DNA from: Monomorium pharaonis
Lineage: Eukaryota; Arthropoda; Insecta; Hymenoptera; Formicidae
Length of the DNA: 64,000 bases
Assembly: GCF_013373865.1 (NCBI RefSeq)
Contig: NC_050469.1
Span: forward strand, 25,222,046 to 25,286,045
Direction of reading: 5' to 3'
In this document: in pieces, positions 37,895 through 50,707 of the stretch
How the letters are laid out: every line of letters begins with the position of its first letter
Numbering within the stretch: the first letter of the stretch is position 1
The notes under the pieces: generated by a model
The model's database searches: none
Told to the model about the DNA's origin: nothing
The model's input: the letters and a program-made list of their open reading frames with translations, nothing else
Made by a program: the position numbers and the translations under genes

Positions 37895-40080
37895 ATTAAT
37901 CTACGTTCTCCTATTATTATTTAATTTAATTAATTCTAATGCGGTGTGCAATTTACATAAATTGGAGATTGTACAAACTCACAAAATTATTTACAGGCAT
38001 CAAGATATATCGCAAATTATTGAAGAGCCGATTTCCTCATTTATTTATATCTGACAATTTAATCCAAATCTCACTTTGATTTAATTGGGTTATGCGCGGT
38101 ATAAAAGTCAGATCAACAGTAATATATCTACACCTATATAAATAAATTGAATAAAATAACTATTTTGTTGGAAACCTCATTAGGACACAATTTGTCGCGT
38201 TAATTTATTATTCAGCCGTCGTTAATCAAAATCTTCGATGGAAGATCTCGAAGTCCTCATTCGATCTCGAGTATCGCGCAGCGTATTGATGATCCCGAAG
38301 TTAATGAATTCCCGAGGAGACTTCTTCGTAACCGGGTGCTACCGTCGTTACTATGCGGGCTGCTGCAGCCTGGCTGAAGTTAAGAATGTTCTCCCCATCG
38401 AAGACACAGATGGAATGGAAGTGCAAGAAACTGAAGTACGAAGAAGAACGGCCGGGGTCAGGGGGAGAAGGGAGATGAAGAGAGAAGCAGAATGACGACG
38501 GTCGCAGTCACGTACTGTCGCGACTACAGTCGGCGTCGTTCTCGTCCTTGTCGTCGTTGTCGTCGGTCGTCGCGTCGTCGTCCTTGCCATCGTCTTCGGT
38601 TTAGTGGCCCTCCTAATGGCAGGGTAGTAGTAACGTAGTAGTTTCTACTGCCCGGGCACTATCCACGACTCGAGGGTTCAAGTAATGTGGACTCGAGCCA
38701 TATTAGGCCGTCCGAGCCGCGCCGTTTCCTGCCAGTATCCGATGTTATCCGATTGCATATTGAGAATCCGCGACTGCCGATGTAGAGCGATCGGCTCCGT
38801 ATGATTCCACGTTAAGGTCCCTATTCGGTCTTTACCCCGAGAAAACCGCGTTCCAGCAACCGCGAGACGCGGGACCGATTACGACGTCCTCCGCGTGGGC
38901 TAGAACGCCCGTAAAAGCGCACTTTTTTTCATCGGTTCCCGGCGTATCGCGGTGACCATGGAAAGCCCCATAAGATAATCCGCGAAAACATTTCGGGACT
39001 TCCGTGCGATCGTTGCGGGAGCAGAAGTGTCAAACGATAAAGAGCACACGATACAGAGCTTTGTCCCGTTACTAGAATATTTCGTATCATTCTTTGATAG
39101 ATTTTACCAATTGTAAAAAAGTTATCATGTGTTAATAAATCATTTGTCGTAAGTTTCCTAATTAATTATTAAAAGAATTGTCGAATGCGTACTACTTATA
39201 AGTTATTTTCTGTATTTCTCGTTGAATAATGATTTGTACGCAAATAAATATTGGATATTGCAGTTTGATGTAGTAGATATTTATTATTATAATATTTAAC
39301 CTTTCACAAATAACACATTATTTTATTATATGTCTTTTTGCAACATACTGCGAAAGATATGATTTAGACAATCGGTTTCCTAAATCGTATTGCTCTTGCA
39401 AATATCGAATTTATAAATTAAAATAATTAAAAGCAAGGAATTAATAATTCTTAATTTTACTAATAATTTATTAAAAAAAGATCAATATTTAATAATTAAT
39501 AAATAACAATAATAAAAAAATAAGGACGTTGAAATAAAACTTTATTTTTGCAAGTGACATATTTCTATTTATATTAATTATTAGTTTTACTATTATTACT
39601 TATCAGTCTTGTATTATTGTAATAGAATTTGTATGAGATTTGGAAGATTTAAAAAAATATTGATTTAATTTTTAGTAATAATTAATAATGTAAATACAAA
39701 TATATATAATATTAATGTAAAATTTTATAATAAATCTTCCTTGAAAATATAAAAACTTTTACGTTGGCAACACGTTTTCCAAAGCCGTGTTGGAATATTT
39801 CAGCACAGGATAAAAATTGCTGTGAGATCGAGTTTGCTAAGTTTCGAAGTTGATCCTGATGTCATTATAAACTAACCAGTCAAACTACTATTTCGGTGTT
39901 TCTCTCTTTCCTTCGTTTTTTCTAAAGATCCTCGCGTGTCCCGCCCCTGTTGTGGGTGGCCGTACAACGGAGGACATGACAGTCAGCTAATCTCGATTTA
40001 GAGGCAAAGGCCTCTCGTAAAAGTTGCATTTTCGGGAAGTTTCGTAGTTTCATTTCCGTAAAACGAGTTTTCGCGGCACG
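37895..40080. other. Non-coding, AT-rich with a GC-rich core
   Basis: 38,230-39,010 is GC-rich and includes GTC/GTT-type trinucleotide sequence at 38,520-38,590. 39,080-39,770 is AT-rich. On the minus strand, an acceptor-like ttcttaacttcag near 38,371 precedes about 120 nt open in several frames, ending in stops by 38,230-38,260. No protein is recognisable. Confidence 0.45.
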
Positions 40081-40233
40081 CGCTGTTGACGACACGCCCG
40101 TCACAGTCTGTCGGCTCTCCGTCCGAAAGTCAATTTACATTACACGCAAACGATTCCATCTATCGATCTTACAATGTCTTTCACGGTCGTAGCCCATTCG
40201 TCAGCCCTGTCCGCGCGCCGATTATCCCTCGTC

Positions 40234-40236
<3 letters not shown>

Positions 40237-40265
<29 letters not shown>
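40237..40265. repeat. (CT)n microsatellite
   Basis: About 14 CT units. Similar shorter tracts lie at 40,577-40,598 and 40,930-40,949. Confidence 0.95.
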
Positions 40266-40267
<2 letters not shown>

Positions 40268-41536
40268 ATTCCTATTCGTCTTTTCTCTTTCGCGGCCGCA
40301 CGCACGAAAGGAGCGTGCATCACAAATGCCCGCGAACTCGATTCTTGTCGCGTGTCGCGATAATAACTACAAAGTCGCATTGCAATCGGCCCGCACGGGA
40401 CACGGCGAAACGCCACGTAGAAACAATACGAGCCGACGCAAACCACCGTGACTAACAATATCGCACGTGGCCGTGGGATCGGCGATCCGCGAGATTTCCC
40501 GTAAAGGGCAGGCGAAATAACGAAGGAGGATCATAGTCGGCTAATTTTCGAACACGCAAGAAAGATGTTAAACCAACTCTCTCTCTCTCTCTCTCTCTGT
40601 CTCCTCCCATATACGATCTTTTTAAATATTTCAACAACATCATATATTTAACACAGCAATTGCATTCTCGCGGCTGAAGCTCGCAGACGTTTTATCGGTC
40701 TCTATAAAAAAGAGATCGACCGGGGGGAGGGGGGGGGCCAATGGAAGATTCATTCGAGGAACGCGGGAGAGATACTGTCGAATGCTCCCACTGCATGACG
40801 AGCGCACAGGCGCGCTCGGAAAGTCCACATATTTTAAAGACGAGCACGCTGGCTAATAAGATCGCGTTTACGACACCTCGTTAGGAAGGAAAGATTTACA
40901 GGCGTTCGTAGTTGTGAGTCTCCGCCGCGTCTCTCTCTCTCTCTCTCTTTCTCCTCTCGAGACGCACATACACGTCGAGCCGAGCGATATGAGGAGCCGG
41001 GGGAGGGAAGTGTGAAGTTTTATGGGAAGGAATGACAAGCGAAGAAGACAGGTCGGAGAAGACCTATATAGAACTGTACTGTACGCCCGCCGCTCGCGGG
41101 CTTTGTTCGTCCGGCAATAAGCGAGCGTGGCTGCTGCTGCTGCATCCCGCGAATATTATCCCGTATACCGTGCACCCGGCGACGCGCGATGAAACCGTGA
41201 TATCGTTGATATAAGTTCCAAGCGGGTGGACGGCGCCGCCGTTAGGGGGAATTAACTTACAATGGGACACCGGTTACAACAGTTTGCTTCGGAACGGACG
41301 GCGGGCCCCCTCGCGTCTAAATTGAAATCTTCGTCTGCTTCTCTCGTCCGCGCGGGTGTAGCGGATTTGCGCTCGTTCGTCATCAAACTCGGAAATTCGC
41401 AGGAACAACAGATTGTGCAATATTTGCACGTTCAACAAGGAAGAAACGTAGAATTTCCCCGGTGTTATGAGTCGGGAGCTTCGAGTAAAGGCTCGGCGGC
41501 GGTAATAAAAAAACTTCTGCCGCGTAATAAAAATTC

Positions 41537-41537
<1 letters not shown>

Positions 41538-41565
<28 letters not shown>
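41538..41565. repeat. (GA)n microsatellite
   Basis: About 14 GA units. A further CT tract lies at 42,346-42,368. Confidence 0.95.
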
Positions 41566-41569
<4 letters not shown>

Positions 41570-43440
41570 ATGGCTCTTTTGTGCGGTATTTATTGACGTG
41601 TGCGTGTGTCGATATGTGGCGCAAAACATTTTGTGCATCACGGACTTTGACGCGCAAAATTTTTCAGAGACTAAGGGATGTCGCACGGAACGCCTGCTGC
41701 ATTTTTTCGGCCGCGACGCGACGTCATTAAGTTACGCGAATAAAACCACGTGGTGGCCGATGGAGCGCCCGCGTCGAATAAAACGAATCGGCATTTCGTC
41801 CGCGCTCGGGAGACCCGCGAGTGACGAAACCATTTTTCAAAACGCGAAGACACTACAATATATTATAATTACTCGGAATGGCCCTCGAGATCGTGTAATT
41901 TTCGCAAATCGCTCGGCAAACCGCGGCCCTTTTTGTACTCGCCGAGGAGTTCCTCGGGCGGCAAGACAGCCGATATATTTTGTCGGAACAAGAGGGAAGA
42001 AAAAAGGACGGGGAGCGGCCGGAGAGAAAGAAGAGGAAAGAGGGAGAGAAAGAGAGAGAGAGAGAGATGAGGAGCAAAAGGTCGAGCGAGAGGGCCGGAG
42101 GAGGGAAAATAAACGCGCCATCGGGAATCGCACGGAAAGCTTCACAGTTTGGCGTGCCTGGCGTGCTACGACGGGATTAGCGCGATGGTCGAACTCTCGA
42201 GAGAAAGAGAGAAAGATAGAGAGAGAGAAAGAGAGAAGTCTGGCATAAAAAGAGGGTGACTATGCAGAAGACACTTCATCCCGTTCGGGCCGAAAGTCGG
42301 CCTGACAGGCAGACTGCAATAGATAATATCTGGAGAGACGTTCGCTTCTCTCTCTCTCTCTCTCTCTTTCTCTCTTCTCTCTCATTCGAATCTGCGCGGC
42401 TCGCAGTCCTCACGGGAGTGCACGTGCATGGCCCCGTGTATGCGGCGCAACTCTCACACGCGGAGCCGCGGCACGCAGGAACGCGCCCTCACGTACAGGA
42501 ACGCACACCGAGGGCAGCGGCGTGCACTTATCGAGTTAGTTTTTTGTGTCAGCCGGTTATTAGATTATGATTAAACGATTCGAAGGGTTGGAGGGGAGAC
42601 AGAAAGGACGAAAGAAGAGCAGTGAGAGGAGCCCCCCGGGGGGAGGGGAGGGGAATATTGGAGGCAAGGCGAAGAGTGAGGCCTCGGGACCGCGGCGGAA
42701 GGAGAGTGTGGGCAGAACAAACGAGTATCGAAAAGGAGGAGCTAATTAAAATACAAATACCTTAACTGGCTTCTCGAGGGGATTAGTCGCCGCGCGGAGG
42801 CTTACCGCGCCGAGAGACGTCTTCCTCGTTACTGTCAAACTCCGCCGCGGAAATAAGACGCTGATGCCAGTCCTTTAAATCGTGAATCAAATTGATACGC
42901 CACGACACGTTCTATTCCGCGATAATCGGATTTCGGACGATTTGTATGTCGTCGATCAAGTCCATTTATCGACAGTGAAGTCTCCTGACATTAAGCGAGT
43001 CAAAGTGCTTTCGGTATACGTGATTTTTTTTTCTTTTTCATTAAATATATAATCTACGTTTACAATACAACTTTTCTCAATTAATGTAATAAAAATAATG
43101 TAATAAAAATACGTCGACGTAATGTAATGGTCTAATCGACGACTTTAAGTGTCCCCAATTAAAAGTATAATAAGATCGCGTATTACGTGACAATTTTTAT
43201 AACGCATACACATTGTTTCTCAACTTTTTAAATATTTCAAAAGAACAAAGCAGACAAAGAAATTGAAATCAAAATATTATCTTGGACAGGATAAAAAAAT
43301 CGAATGCCAAAGGAAGAATAAACAGGCTTGCGGTAGAATAAATAGAAAACGAGAGGAAGGTAATGAGGAGATCGAAAAGGAGTCAACATTAGAGCAAAAC
43401 GGTGCAATAACGAGCACGATAAAAAAACGCGAAAAGCAGA

Positions 43441-43444
<4 letters not shown>

Positions 43445-43477
<33 letters not shown>
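43445..43477. repeat. (GA)n microsatellite
   Basis: About 16 uninterrupted GA units in a purine-rich stretch. Confidence 0.95.
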
Positions 43478-43481
<4 letters not shown>

Positions 43482-43974
43482 TGGGATCGAGACGAAGCAA
43501 AGAAAGCGCGGAGAGTAAAAGCGACGTGTACGGCGAAAACTACACGGTTTAACGAAACGGTGGGCACGAGCGGGTTAAGAGGAGCCCCGAGGAGCGACGA
43601 GAAGAGCCTCCGCGCGCTCCGTGTGTGCACGGCACGCCCGTATTTCAATCGCGAGATAAGGACGAAGCGAGGAAAGGAGGGCTGCACGGAGACGAGGGAG
43701 ATGCGAGGGGGAGCAGGAGGGCAAGGGAAAAAAAGAAGGAGACGGAGCGCGCGCGAAAGAAGTTAGAAAGCCGAAAGTCGAAGGATACCGGAGGAAAGGC
43801 GAGTATAAGGCACGATATGCAAGCCGAGCCGCGGTGATAGTCGAAGCGGCGCGGGTAGAAGCGGGAGGAAGCCCTACCATCCCCCTCCCTCTACCCTTCT
43901 CATCCCTTTTCGTTTCTTTTCTCTCTCTTTCTGAAAACGATCTCTCCCTCACTCTCGGAGAAAACGAAAGAGAA

Positions 43975-43978
<4 letters not shown>

Positions 43979-44014
<36 letters not shown>
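43979..44014. repeat. (GA)n microsatellite
   Basis: About 18 GA units within a longer purine-only stretch reaching about 44,090. Confidence 0.95.
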
Positions 44015-44017
<3 letters not shown>

Positions 44018-44389
44018 AGGGAGGCTGAGAGAAGAGGAAAAAAGACGGGGTGAGAGAAGAGAAGAGGGGAGGAAGGAGCCCTCTCAATGATGTCCGTTCG
44101 CGTGTAGTGAATATCCGGCTGTACGGTTGTAGATAGGTAGGTAGGTACATTCGTGCGCTCTCGCGTTTGCACGTATATACCTCGCGAATCGGGCGAGTTT
44201 GCGTGCGTCCGTGTGCGCCGGGTGTCGGGTCGTAGACCACAGCGGAGTCAGCTCGGAACGCTCAACCGGTCGAGCAACTTTTTAACGAGCTGCGGTTCTC
44301 CTCTCCTCCGCGAGCCAGAGGAAAGACGAGCGAGAAAGAGAGAAAGAGTCCCCGGCCTGAACCGCGAGTTGAGCCATCCTCGCTTCGAG

Positions 44390-44450
44390 ATGCATGCATG
44401 CATGCATGCATGCATGCGTCCACCGTGCCTTCTGCATGCATGCATGCATG
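44390..44450. repeat. (TGCA)n tetranucleotide microsatellite, two blocks
   Basis: Two blocks of the self-complementary TGCA/CATG unit (44,390-44,417 and 44,433-44,450) separated by about 15 bp. Each block is a palindrome and could form a hairpin. Confidence 0.93.
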
Positions 44451-45544
44451 TGCGCCATGTGATACCAGAGCGGGCGAGCGCGAGGCGGAAAGAGCGAGAA
44501 AGGGTAGATGGAGAACGCACAAAATGAGAAGGGAGGGAAAAAGAGAGAGATAGAGAGAGAGAAGGGTTAGAAAGAGCGGGGGGAGAAACCGAAGGAAAGG
44601 ACGTCGTGTCGCGGATACGCAATTCCATACGGTTACAGGGTTAAACAGGTCCAAACTCTCTTTACGGCCCGGTTGCTCCGTATGATCGTAGGCCCCCGTA
44701 GGATCGAACGCGCTCGATTACCTCGGTCGAACTGTTGGCGTAACGCTTATAGCGCTTAACGCCGCCGGAGCATACGCTCTGCCTGCGTGAGGCATCGTTC
44801 GAGCTTTGACTCCGGCGATTCCACTTACGTACGGTAACAAGGGCCGTTGTTAGGGCTCGCTCGTGATCATCCACTTACGCCCCGCGCAGTTCGTTATGAA
44901 AATTTGACGACCGTGTCACCTGCCGCGATGAGAAAATTTAATATCACTCGCTAAAATATATTTAAAATGTTTGTCGCAAATAAATGTCCCGATATTATAC
45001 CTCATGCTAATATAAACGCTGTTAAAAGTGTTATGCTAAAGGGAAATAGATCGCATGCAGATCAATTTCATCATAAAAAACGAATTGTCGGTGGAAACAA
45101 CGTTCCACGGTTGCGAAACGATACTTTTAATTAAATAGTAAATAATTTTAATTATATTATTCTCCTAATAGTTTTTACATTTAATAGCTCTGGTTTTAAT
45201 ACTTTTCCGACAAATTGAAATATTTTAAAGGTCAGAATCGAATTCAGCTCAAAACCCTGCCGTTTTTACTTGCGACTTCGATGGGCAAAGGTTGATTCAT
45301 CGTCTTAAATACCTCGAAGAAATACGAACCGATTTTAGTTCCATTCTTAACGTTCGATTCACGCAAGGATTTCAGAATAAATGGTCGACATTTCTCTCAT
45401 ACGTTTCTTCGCGTGAGAGAGGACAACTCGCGACGTCTATTAATTCAAAATTGTCTCAGTTCCCGGGGGGGGGGATGGGAAAATGCATGGGAAAACTTGA
45501 AAATCCCTCGCACCGGGTCTCGCAGAAAACCAACGGATGGAAAG

Positions 45545-45548
<4 letters not shown>

Positions 45549-45604
<56 letters not shown>
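45549..45604. repeat. (CT)n microsatellite
   Basis: About 28 uninterrupted CT units. Confidence 0.97.
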
Positions 45605-45607
<3 letters not shown>

Positions 45608-46296
45608 GCGCATACACACGTACACATAGAATACCTCAGCCGCAAAGAATGACGATCGCATCCCGCGGGAAGAAATCGAGAAACCTTCTCCCGCAAAATT
45701 TTTCCCGCGCCTGAACGGCGCGCCGCGCGCGACGCGAGCCAAGTGCAAATAAAGTCGCATAACTATCGACTGTTTCAACGCGCGGCCCGAGAAGGCGCTA
45801 GGGGCCAAGGAGTCGAATAATAACCGTTTTACCTCGGGAACCGCTTCGCGCGGTCCACGGGCGTCTCTCACCCGTTCTTAAGCTTTATTGAATAAGTGTA
45901 AACGGCGGTGTTGCGCGCCTAGGAAGAACAAGCGCCTTCCTCTCCACGGCGTCGTTATTACTCGTCCCGGAGGTTTTCTTGCATTACGGAATTTAAGGAC
46001 GGCCGGCACAGACCCAACACGAGGAAGTCTTTTTCTCTCCCTTTCTCTCTTTCTCTCCTCGGGGGCCCCTCCGCGGCCGGTCTCGGCGCCGTATCCTCTC
46101 TCTCGCCACGGCAAGAAAGGCCTCGTCGGCCGGCCGCGGTGAATCTGGCCGAGCCATCTTCCACTCGGCCGAGTCGAAACGCACGCGAGTCGCGAAATAC
46201 CGTGCGGCTCGCGGTCTCGGGACCTTCATTAACAAAGGGTTACCTTATAGGATATATTCCGTCTATTTGCGATAGTCACGAACGGTCAGGGTCGTT

Positions 46297-46298
<2 letters not shown>

Positions 46299-46344
<46 letters not shown>
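46299..46344. repeat. (TC)n microsatellite
   Basis: About 23 uninterrupted TC units. Confidence 0.97.
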
Positions 46345-46348
<4 letters not shown>

Positions 46349-47251
46349 TCGCGAGCGAGCGAGCGATTCCCTTCTCGATTCTCCCGAAGGAGAAACTTCT
46401 TCCGCGACTCCCGCGGAAGAGAAGAACTCCTCCATAGCTTTGATAAGCGGTACACGTGTGCGCCTCGCCTCTGTTCCTCGTGAAAACTTTCCTGCGCCCT
46501 CTCGGGAAAAATATTCGGTAACGAGATCTCGATCGCTCGCGGCAGAAGCCGAGACACGAAACCATGCAACGCTCTCTTCCACTCGGCCACCGCGCGTTTT
46601 ACGATTCCGCAAAAGAGGAGAGAGTCTCCGAAGATCCGAAGATACCCGGAGCAGCGCCCGCGGGACAACGGGCGGAGCGGCTCCTCGTCGAGCGCACTAA
46701 ACGTTAATCTTTCTTTCTTTCTTTTTTTTTTAAATGACAAATTATCGTCGTGCACCGCCGCGACGTAATACGCGGAGTATACGGAGCCATTACTGTCACG
46801 AGACCAGCCGTTGCGTGATTCCTGAATCCTGCAGGCGCGTTCAGGCCGGTGTGCGTTTTATCCCGTTCTCCCCTCGTCCGCCTCGCTCCGCGTATAGTTT
46901 GTCAAAGCCGCGGACGGTGGCCGCGTCGATAATCCGCAATGGCCTCTTCGCGAGTAGCGCGTATCCTGTGATCTTCGCTCATATCCTATTTTGCTCCGCT
47001 TCTCTCTCTCTCTCTTCGCTCTCTCCTCCGTTTCCAGAAAGAGAACGCGCGTCCGATTATACCGGTAGCGGCGGCTGCGCGCTCGTAACGTGTATCCCTT
47101 TTTTTTCCCCCCTCGCGTGCGTACAACATATGTATGTACGCGCGCACCGGTCGACTTGCACCACCGACTCTATTATCGGATGTGGCGATAATCCCGCGCT
47201 ATCGTAACGCACCGCCGGCACGCAAACTCTCAAACGCCGCGGCGTTTTCCG

Positions 47252-47276
47252 TTTTTTTTTTTTTTTTTTTTTTTTT
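47252..47276. repeat. Poly-T tract
   Basis: About 25 consecutive T. It is not preceded by a recognisable retroposon body. Confidence 0.95.
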
Positions 47277-47343
47277 GTTTGCTGTTTGCGCTTGGCCGAC
47301 CCGCCATGAAATTATCAATGATAACGTCGTAATAATATCAAAG

Positions 47344-47363
47344 GCGGGGGGGGGGGAGGGGGG
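47344..47363. repeat. Poly-G tract
   Basis: G runs interrupted by one A, which could form a G-quadruplex. The length may be inexact in sequencing. Confidence 0.85.
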
Positions 47364-48120
47364 AAGCAGGAGAAAAATAGACGCACCTAATCGACCGATC
47401 GATCGATCGACCGCGGGGCTTGGAGCGTTGCTGGTGGCTCGAGAGAAAATTCCCGAACGGATCACCTCCCGGGTCCTCCCGGAGCGCGCTCGCTCTCCTG
47501 CGCGCGCTCTCTTTTATTACGTATTTCAATCAAGTGTAGGTCAATTGACGATAATCACGAGCGACGTACCAAGGCCGCGCTCGGATTGGAGGGTGAAAAT
47601 GCGAGCGGCGAGGTGCGGCGAGGTGCGGAACGGCACGGAACGGCTAGGCGGCGGGAAGGACCGGCGGGCGGAGGAGAAAATAACGGAGGGCAGAGGGTTG
47701 CGTAATGAGAGGGTAGCGGAGTGCCGATAAATCCAACAGGTCTCAGCATTTGTAAATTGCAACCTGTCAATACTGATCCGCGGTAAAATAAATGAGCCTG
47801 CCCCCACGCATGCACACACGTAGGGTGTACCGTCCGCGGTACCGTCCGAGCTGCCTCGGTGCGTCTGTCGGTCCGCTCGCGAGAGAGCGACCGCGCGATT
47901 CCGTTAAACCAACACGAAGGCGGTATTCCGCAGCGACGTTCGACCCGTCCCGAAAACGCCGACGTGAGACCGACATCACTCCGTCCAGCGATTGTTTGCC
48001 TAACTGAACACGTGAACGCCACACGAATCATCGCTAAGAGAGGGAGAGAAAAAAAAAGAGAGCGTACTGAAGTTCGTGTATTTATGGAGCCATTTTCCTC
48101 GGTCATAAATATTAACACTT

Positions 48121-48150
48121 AATACACAGGACGTTTGTGTCCTGCGTATT
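48121..48150. other. Small perfect-loop hairpin
   Basis: aatacacaggac and gtcctgcgtatt form a 12-bp stem with one mismatch around a 6-nt loop (gtttgt). The role is unknown. Confidence 0.6.
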
Positions 48151-49589
48151 TCTTCTCTTTGAAATATTAAGAATACTTGTGTAAACCAATTTCTATTCTT
48201 GAGACTTTTCCTTCCCTCTCCTCAAAAGTTTGACATCTAAGGGGTAAACTTATTGCGTTATCTCAGTTTATGCATCTTCGATCAAGATGCTTCGAAAGTT
48301 CATCCTGAGGTTGAATGACTCATCCTGTGTAGAGCGCAAATTTTTTTTTAAGAAATTTTATTTTCTTTTAAATATTTTTCAATTCTCGTTTATATTACAA
48401 GAATTTTCTACTGAAAAAATTGGAATTTTAGTTTTTTAATTTCTCACAAAGTTTATTTCGATTTTCTTCTTAAAAATGTTTTTTTCAATAAGTTTTTATG
48501 ATACATTATTTAAAATATAAATGTAACACAGTATATATCTTGAATTTATACCTAATCATGCATATTAAAAAATTTTTAACTAGAAATTTTAACTAAAACT
48601 ATTTCTTTTTTTTTGTAGTAGTAGTGTTTTTTCCTAAGTCACTTTTGTTTCAGAATTATGAAAATGTAAAATTCTCTCATTTTGTTGTCTTTAATTAAAG
48701 ATAATCTTGTTTGTATAATTTTTAAACAAACATAAATAAATAAATACTTTCAAGAGTGTAAAGTGTAAGAATTACTTAATAAAAATGTGTAAAAATGATG
48801 AAAATGAACGATGGCTACAGCGATAGTGAAAACGAGAAAGTGTGTAAACATTAAATCACGCCGATCGCGCAAAGCGTTGAAAGTTTGCGAATATTTGCCA
48901 GATTTTACGAGCCGCGCTTTATCCCGTGAAATCGCAAAATTATTCCATTCAAGTGGTACGTATTAATCATTCAGGTTGTGATATAATAGCACGTGCGCAT
49001 TGTCACCGAAAGCGCGTCACATATCATCACGTTTCCTCTGTACGACAGAAATGCGGCTAAGCACATTCGTGCCTCGAAAACGCTGCGACGGTGATTCGAT
49101 CCGACCGTTCGCGTTATTTCGTTTCGACAACGACGAAAAGTTTGGATGTAAACAAAACGTGGCGGTGTAACAGGACCGGCCGAGGAGACGTCGACCCTCT
49201 CCCACGTCGACGGGGAGTTAAAATTAAAGCGAGCCGAGGAACGCAGACATCGATAATACCGGTATCGTATTGCAGCGCGAGGAGAAAAATGCGATTGCAC
49301 TTCCTCCGTGTACACCTTTACAGGCTTTAATTCCATTAAATACGCGCTCCATAACGGCGGCCTCATTCTTCAAGCGAATCCAAGTGCGGGATACCCAGTC
49401 AGGGACGGGCCGACCTGCCAGGAAAGCGACCGAACCCGCCTCGCATTGTCCACTCTGTCGTGACGTGACACCTTTTCAGGCGAGAGAAAAGAGTATCGCT
49501 GGACTACATTCGGACACGTGCATTCGGATATCGCTTGAGATACGACGGCGAGTCAGTCGAGCAGCAGAAACGATTAGCGATAACCATTT

Positions 49590-49628
49590 CACACACACAC
49601 ACACACGCGCGCGCGCGCACGTGTGTGG
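49590..49628. repeat. (CA)n(CG)n alternating tract
   Basis: About eight CA units, then six CG units, then acgtgtgtgg. It is purine-pyrimidine alternating throughout. Confidence 0.92.
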
Positions 49629-50442
49629 ATTTTAACGTATTGTTCTTGCGCAATCGTTACTACCTGCGCCGTTACGTCACTCGCTGCGGATCGCTTCGCG
49701 CTCGGTATTAATAGTCAAAGATCAAGTGTTAATTCGGTAATTGCGCCCCGATCGCGCTATTTATAATCGTGAATTTACGGCCTTTTACGTAACCGCAAGA
49801 GCAATAACGCAGCAGCGGGGCCGCGCGGAGTATCATTAGGCGCGCACGATTCTCAGCGCGAATTCAAATGCCGCAGAACGTTATCCAAATCTGATTACGC
49901 TAATTCCGTGACTTCCGCCACGCGCAAGAACGTCGACGCATAAACGTCGGAACACGTACATATTTAATAAGCGATCGCGATATCGAGAGCTCGAGCCGTT
50001 CGAGGGCCGGGTTCCCGAAATTAACAACGAAATCCATCGCAATGTGCATTTCGGCTCGCATCAATGAGACCTGCACTTTACAACGTAATCTGATCGGCGA
50101 TCCCCGGGCCGGTAATAATCAAGCGGGAGAGCGGCGCTGAAGGGTACGCACATACGGCGGATACACGCCACGCGTGTACGAGCGGAGCAAAAGGAACGCG
50201 GCGCGCGGCGCGGCCCGCCGCGCGCTTCCGCGAAGTCGTACCTGCGTAGGCCAGTGGTCGAAACTCGCGTAGCAATTCGCGAACGGAGGTATCCGCGAAT
50301 CCGCCCCTGGCTCCCGAGAGTCCCGACAATACGCAGCGCTCACGCACACGTCCCAGGCCCCGCGTTCCGTGCGGCGAGTTACGTACGGCGAGTTACGTAC
50401 GCGCGCGCGGCGGGCGGGGTTTTAACGACCGGCTTAAAGAGA

Positions 50443-50481
<39 letters not shown>

Positions 50482-50651
50482 AAAAAGAAAGAAAAATTGG
50501 GCAGTTTTCGTTTACCGAGTCTTAGCCGGTTCGTGAGGTCGTTAATTTTCGGGTGGCCGCCGGTGGGATACGACGTCTCTCGCCCACCGACGAGAGTCTT
50601 TGAACTCTGGGATTACCTCTGGCTACCTTTGGGTTGCCTCAGATTGCCCCA

Positions 50652-50707
50652 GCGCGATGCGATGCGATGCGATGCGGTACGGTGCGGTGCGGTGCGGAGC
50701 GATGCGG
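50652..50707. repeat. (GATGC)n/(GGTGC)n pentamer tract
   Basis: Four GATGC units pass into GGTAC and then three GGTGC units, a visible transition between pentamer variants. Confidence 0.9.

Larger units (their letters stand above)
40081..47800. other. Microsatellite-rich, CpG-rich non-coding region
   Basis: A long region packed with (GA)n/(CT)n tracts, purine-only and pyrimidine-only stretches and G or T homopolymers. Long open frames occur on both strands (for example 41262-42248 plus, 43575-44240 minus, 47134-47730 plus). They are dominated by Arg-Glu or Ser-Leu runs and overlap frames on the other strand, so I treat them as chance. No gene recognised. GA tracts are binding sites for GAGA-type factors in flies, so a regulatory role is possible. 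Confidence 0.5.

Noticed and set aside
41262..42248. A 328-codon plus-strand open frame
   Set aside because: It runs through GA microsatellites, is rich in Arg-Glu runs, overlaps open frames on the other strand and resembles no protein family. Stops are rare in such sequence, so it is probably chance.
43575..44240. A 221-codon minus-strand open frame
   Set aside because: Much of it is pyrimidine-rich with Ser-Leu repeats from a (CT)n tract, with no domain and no splice context.
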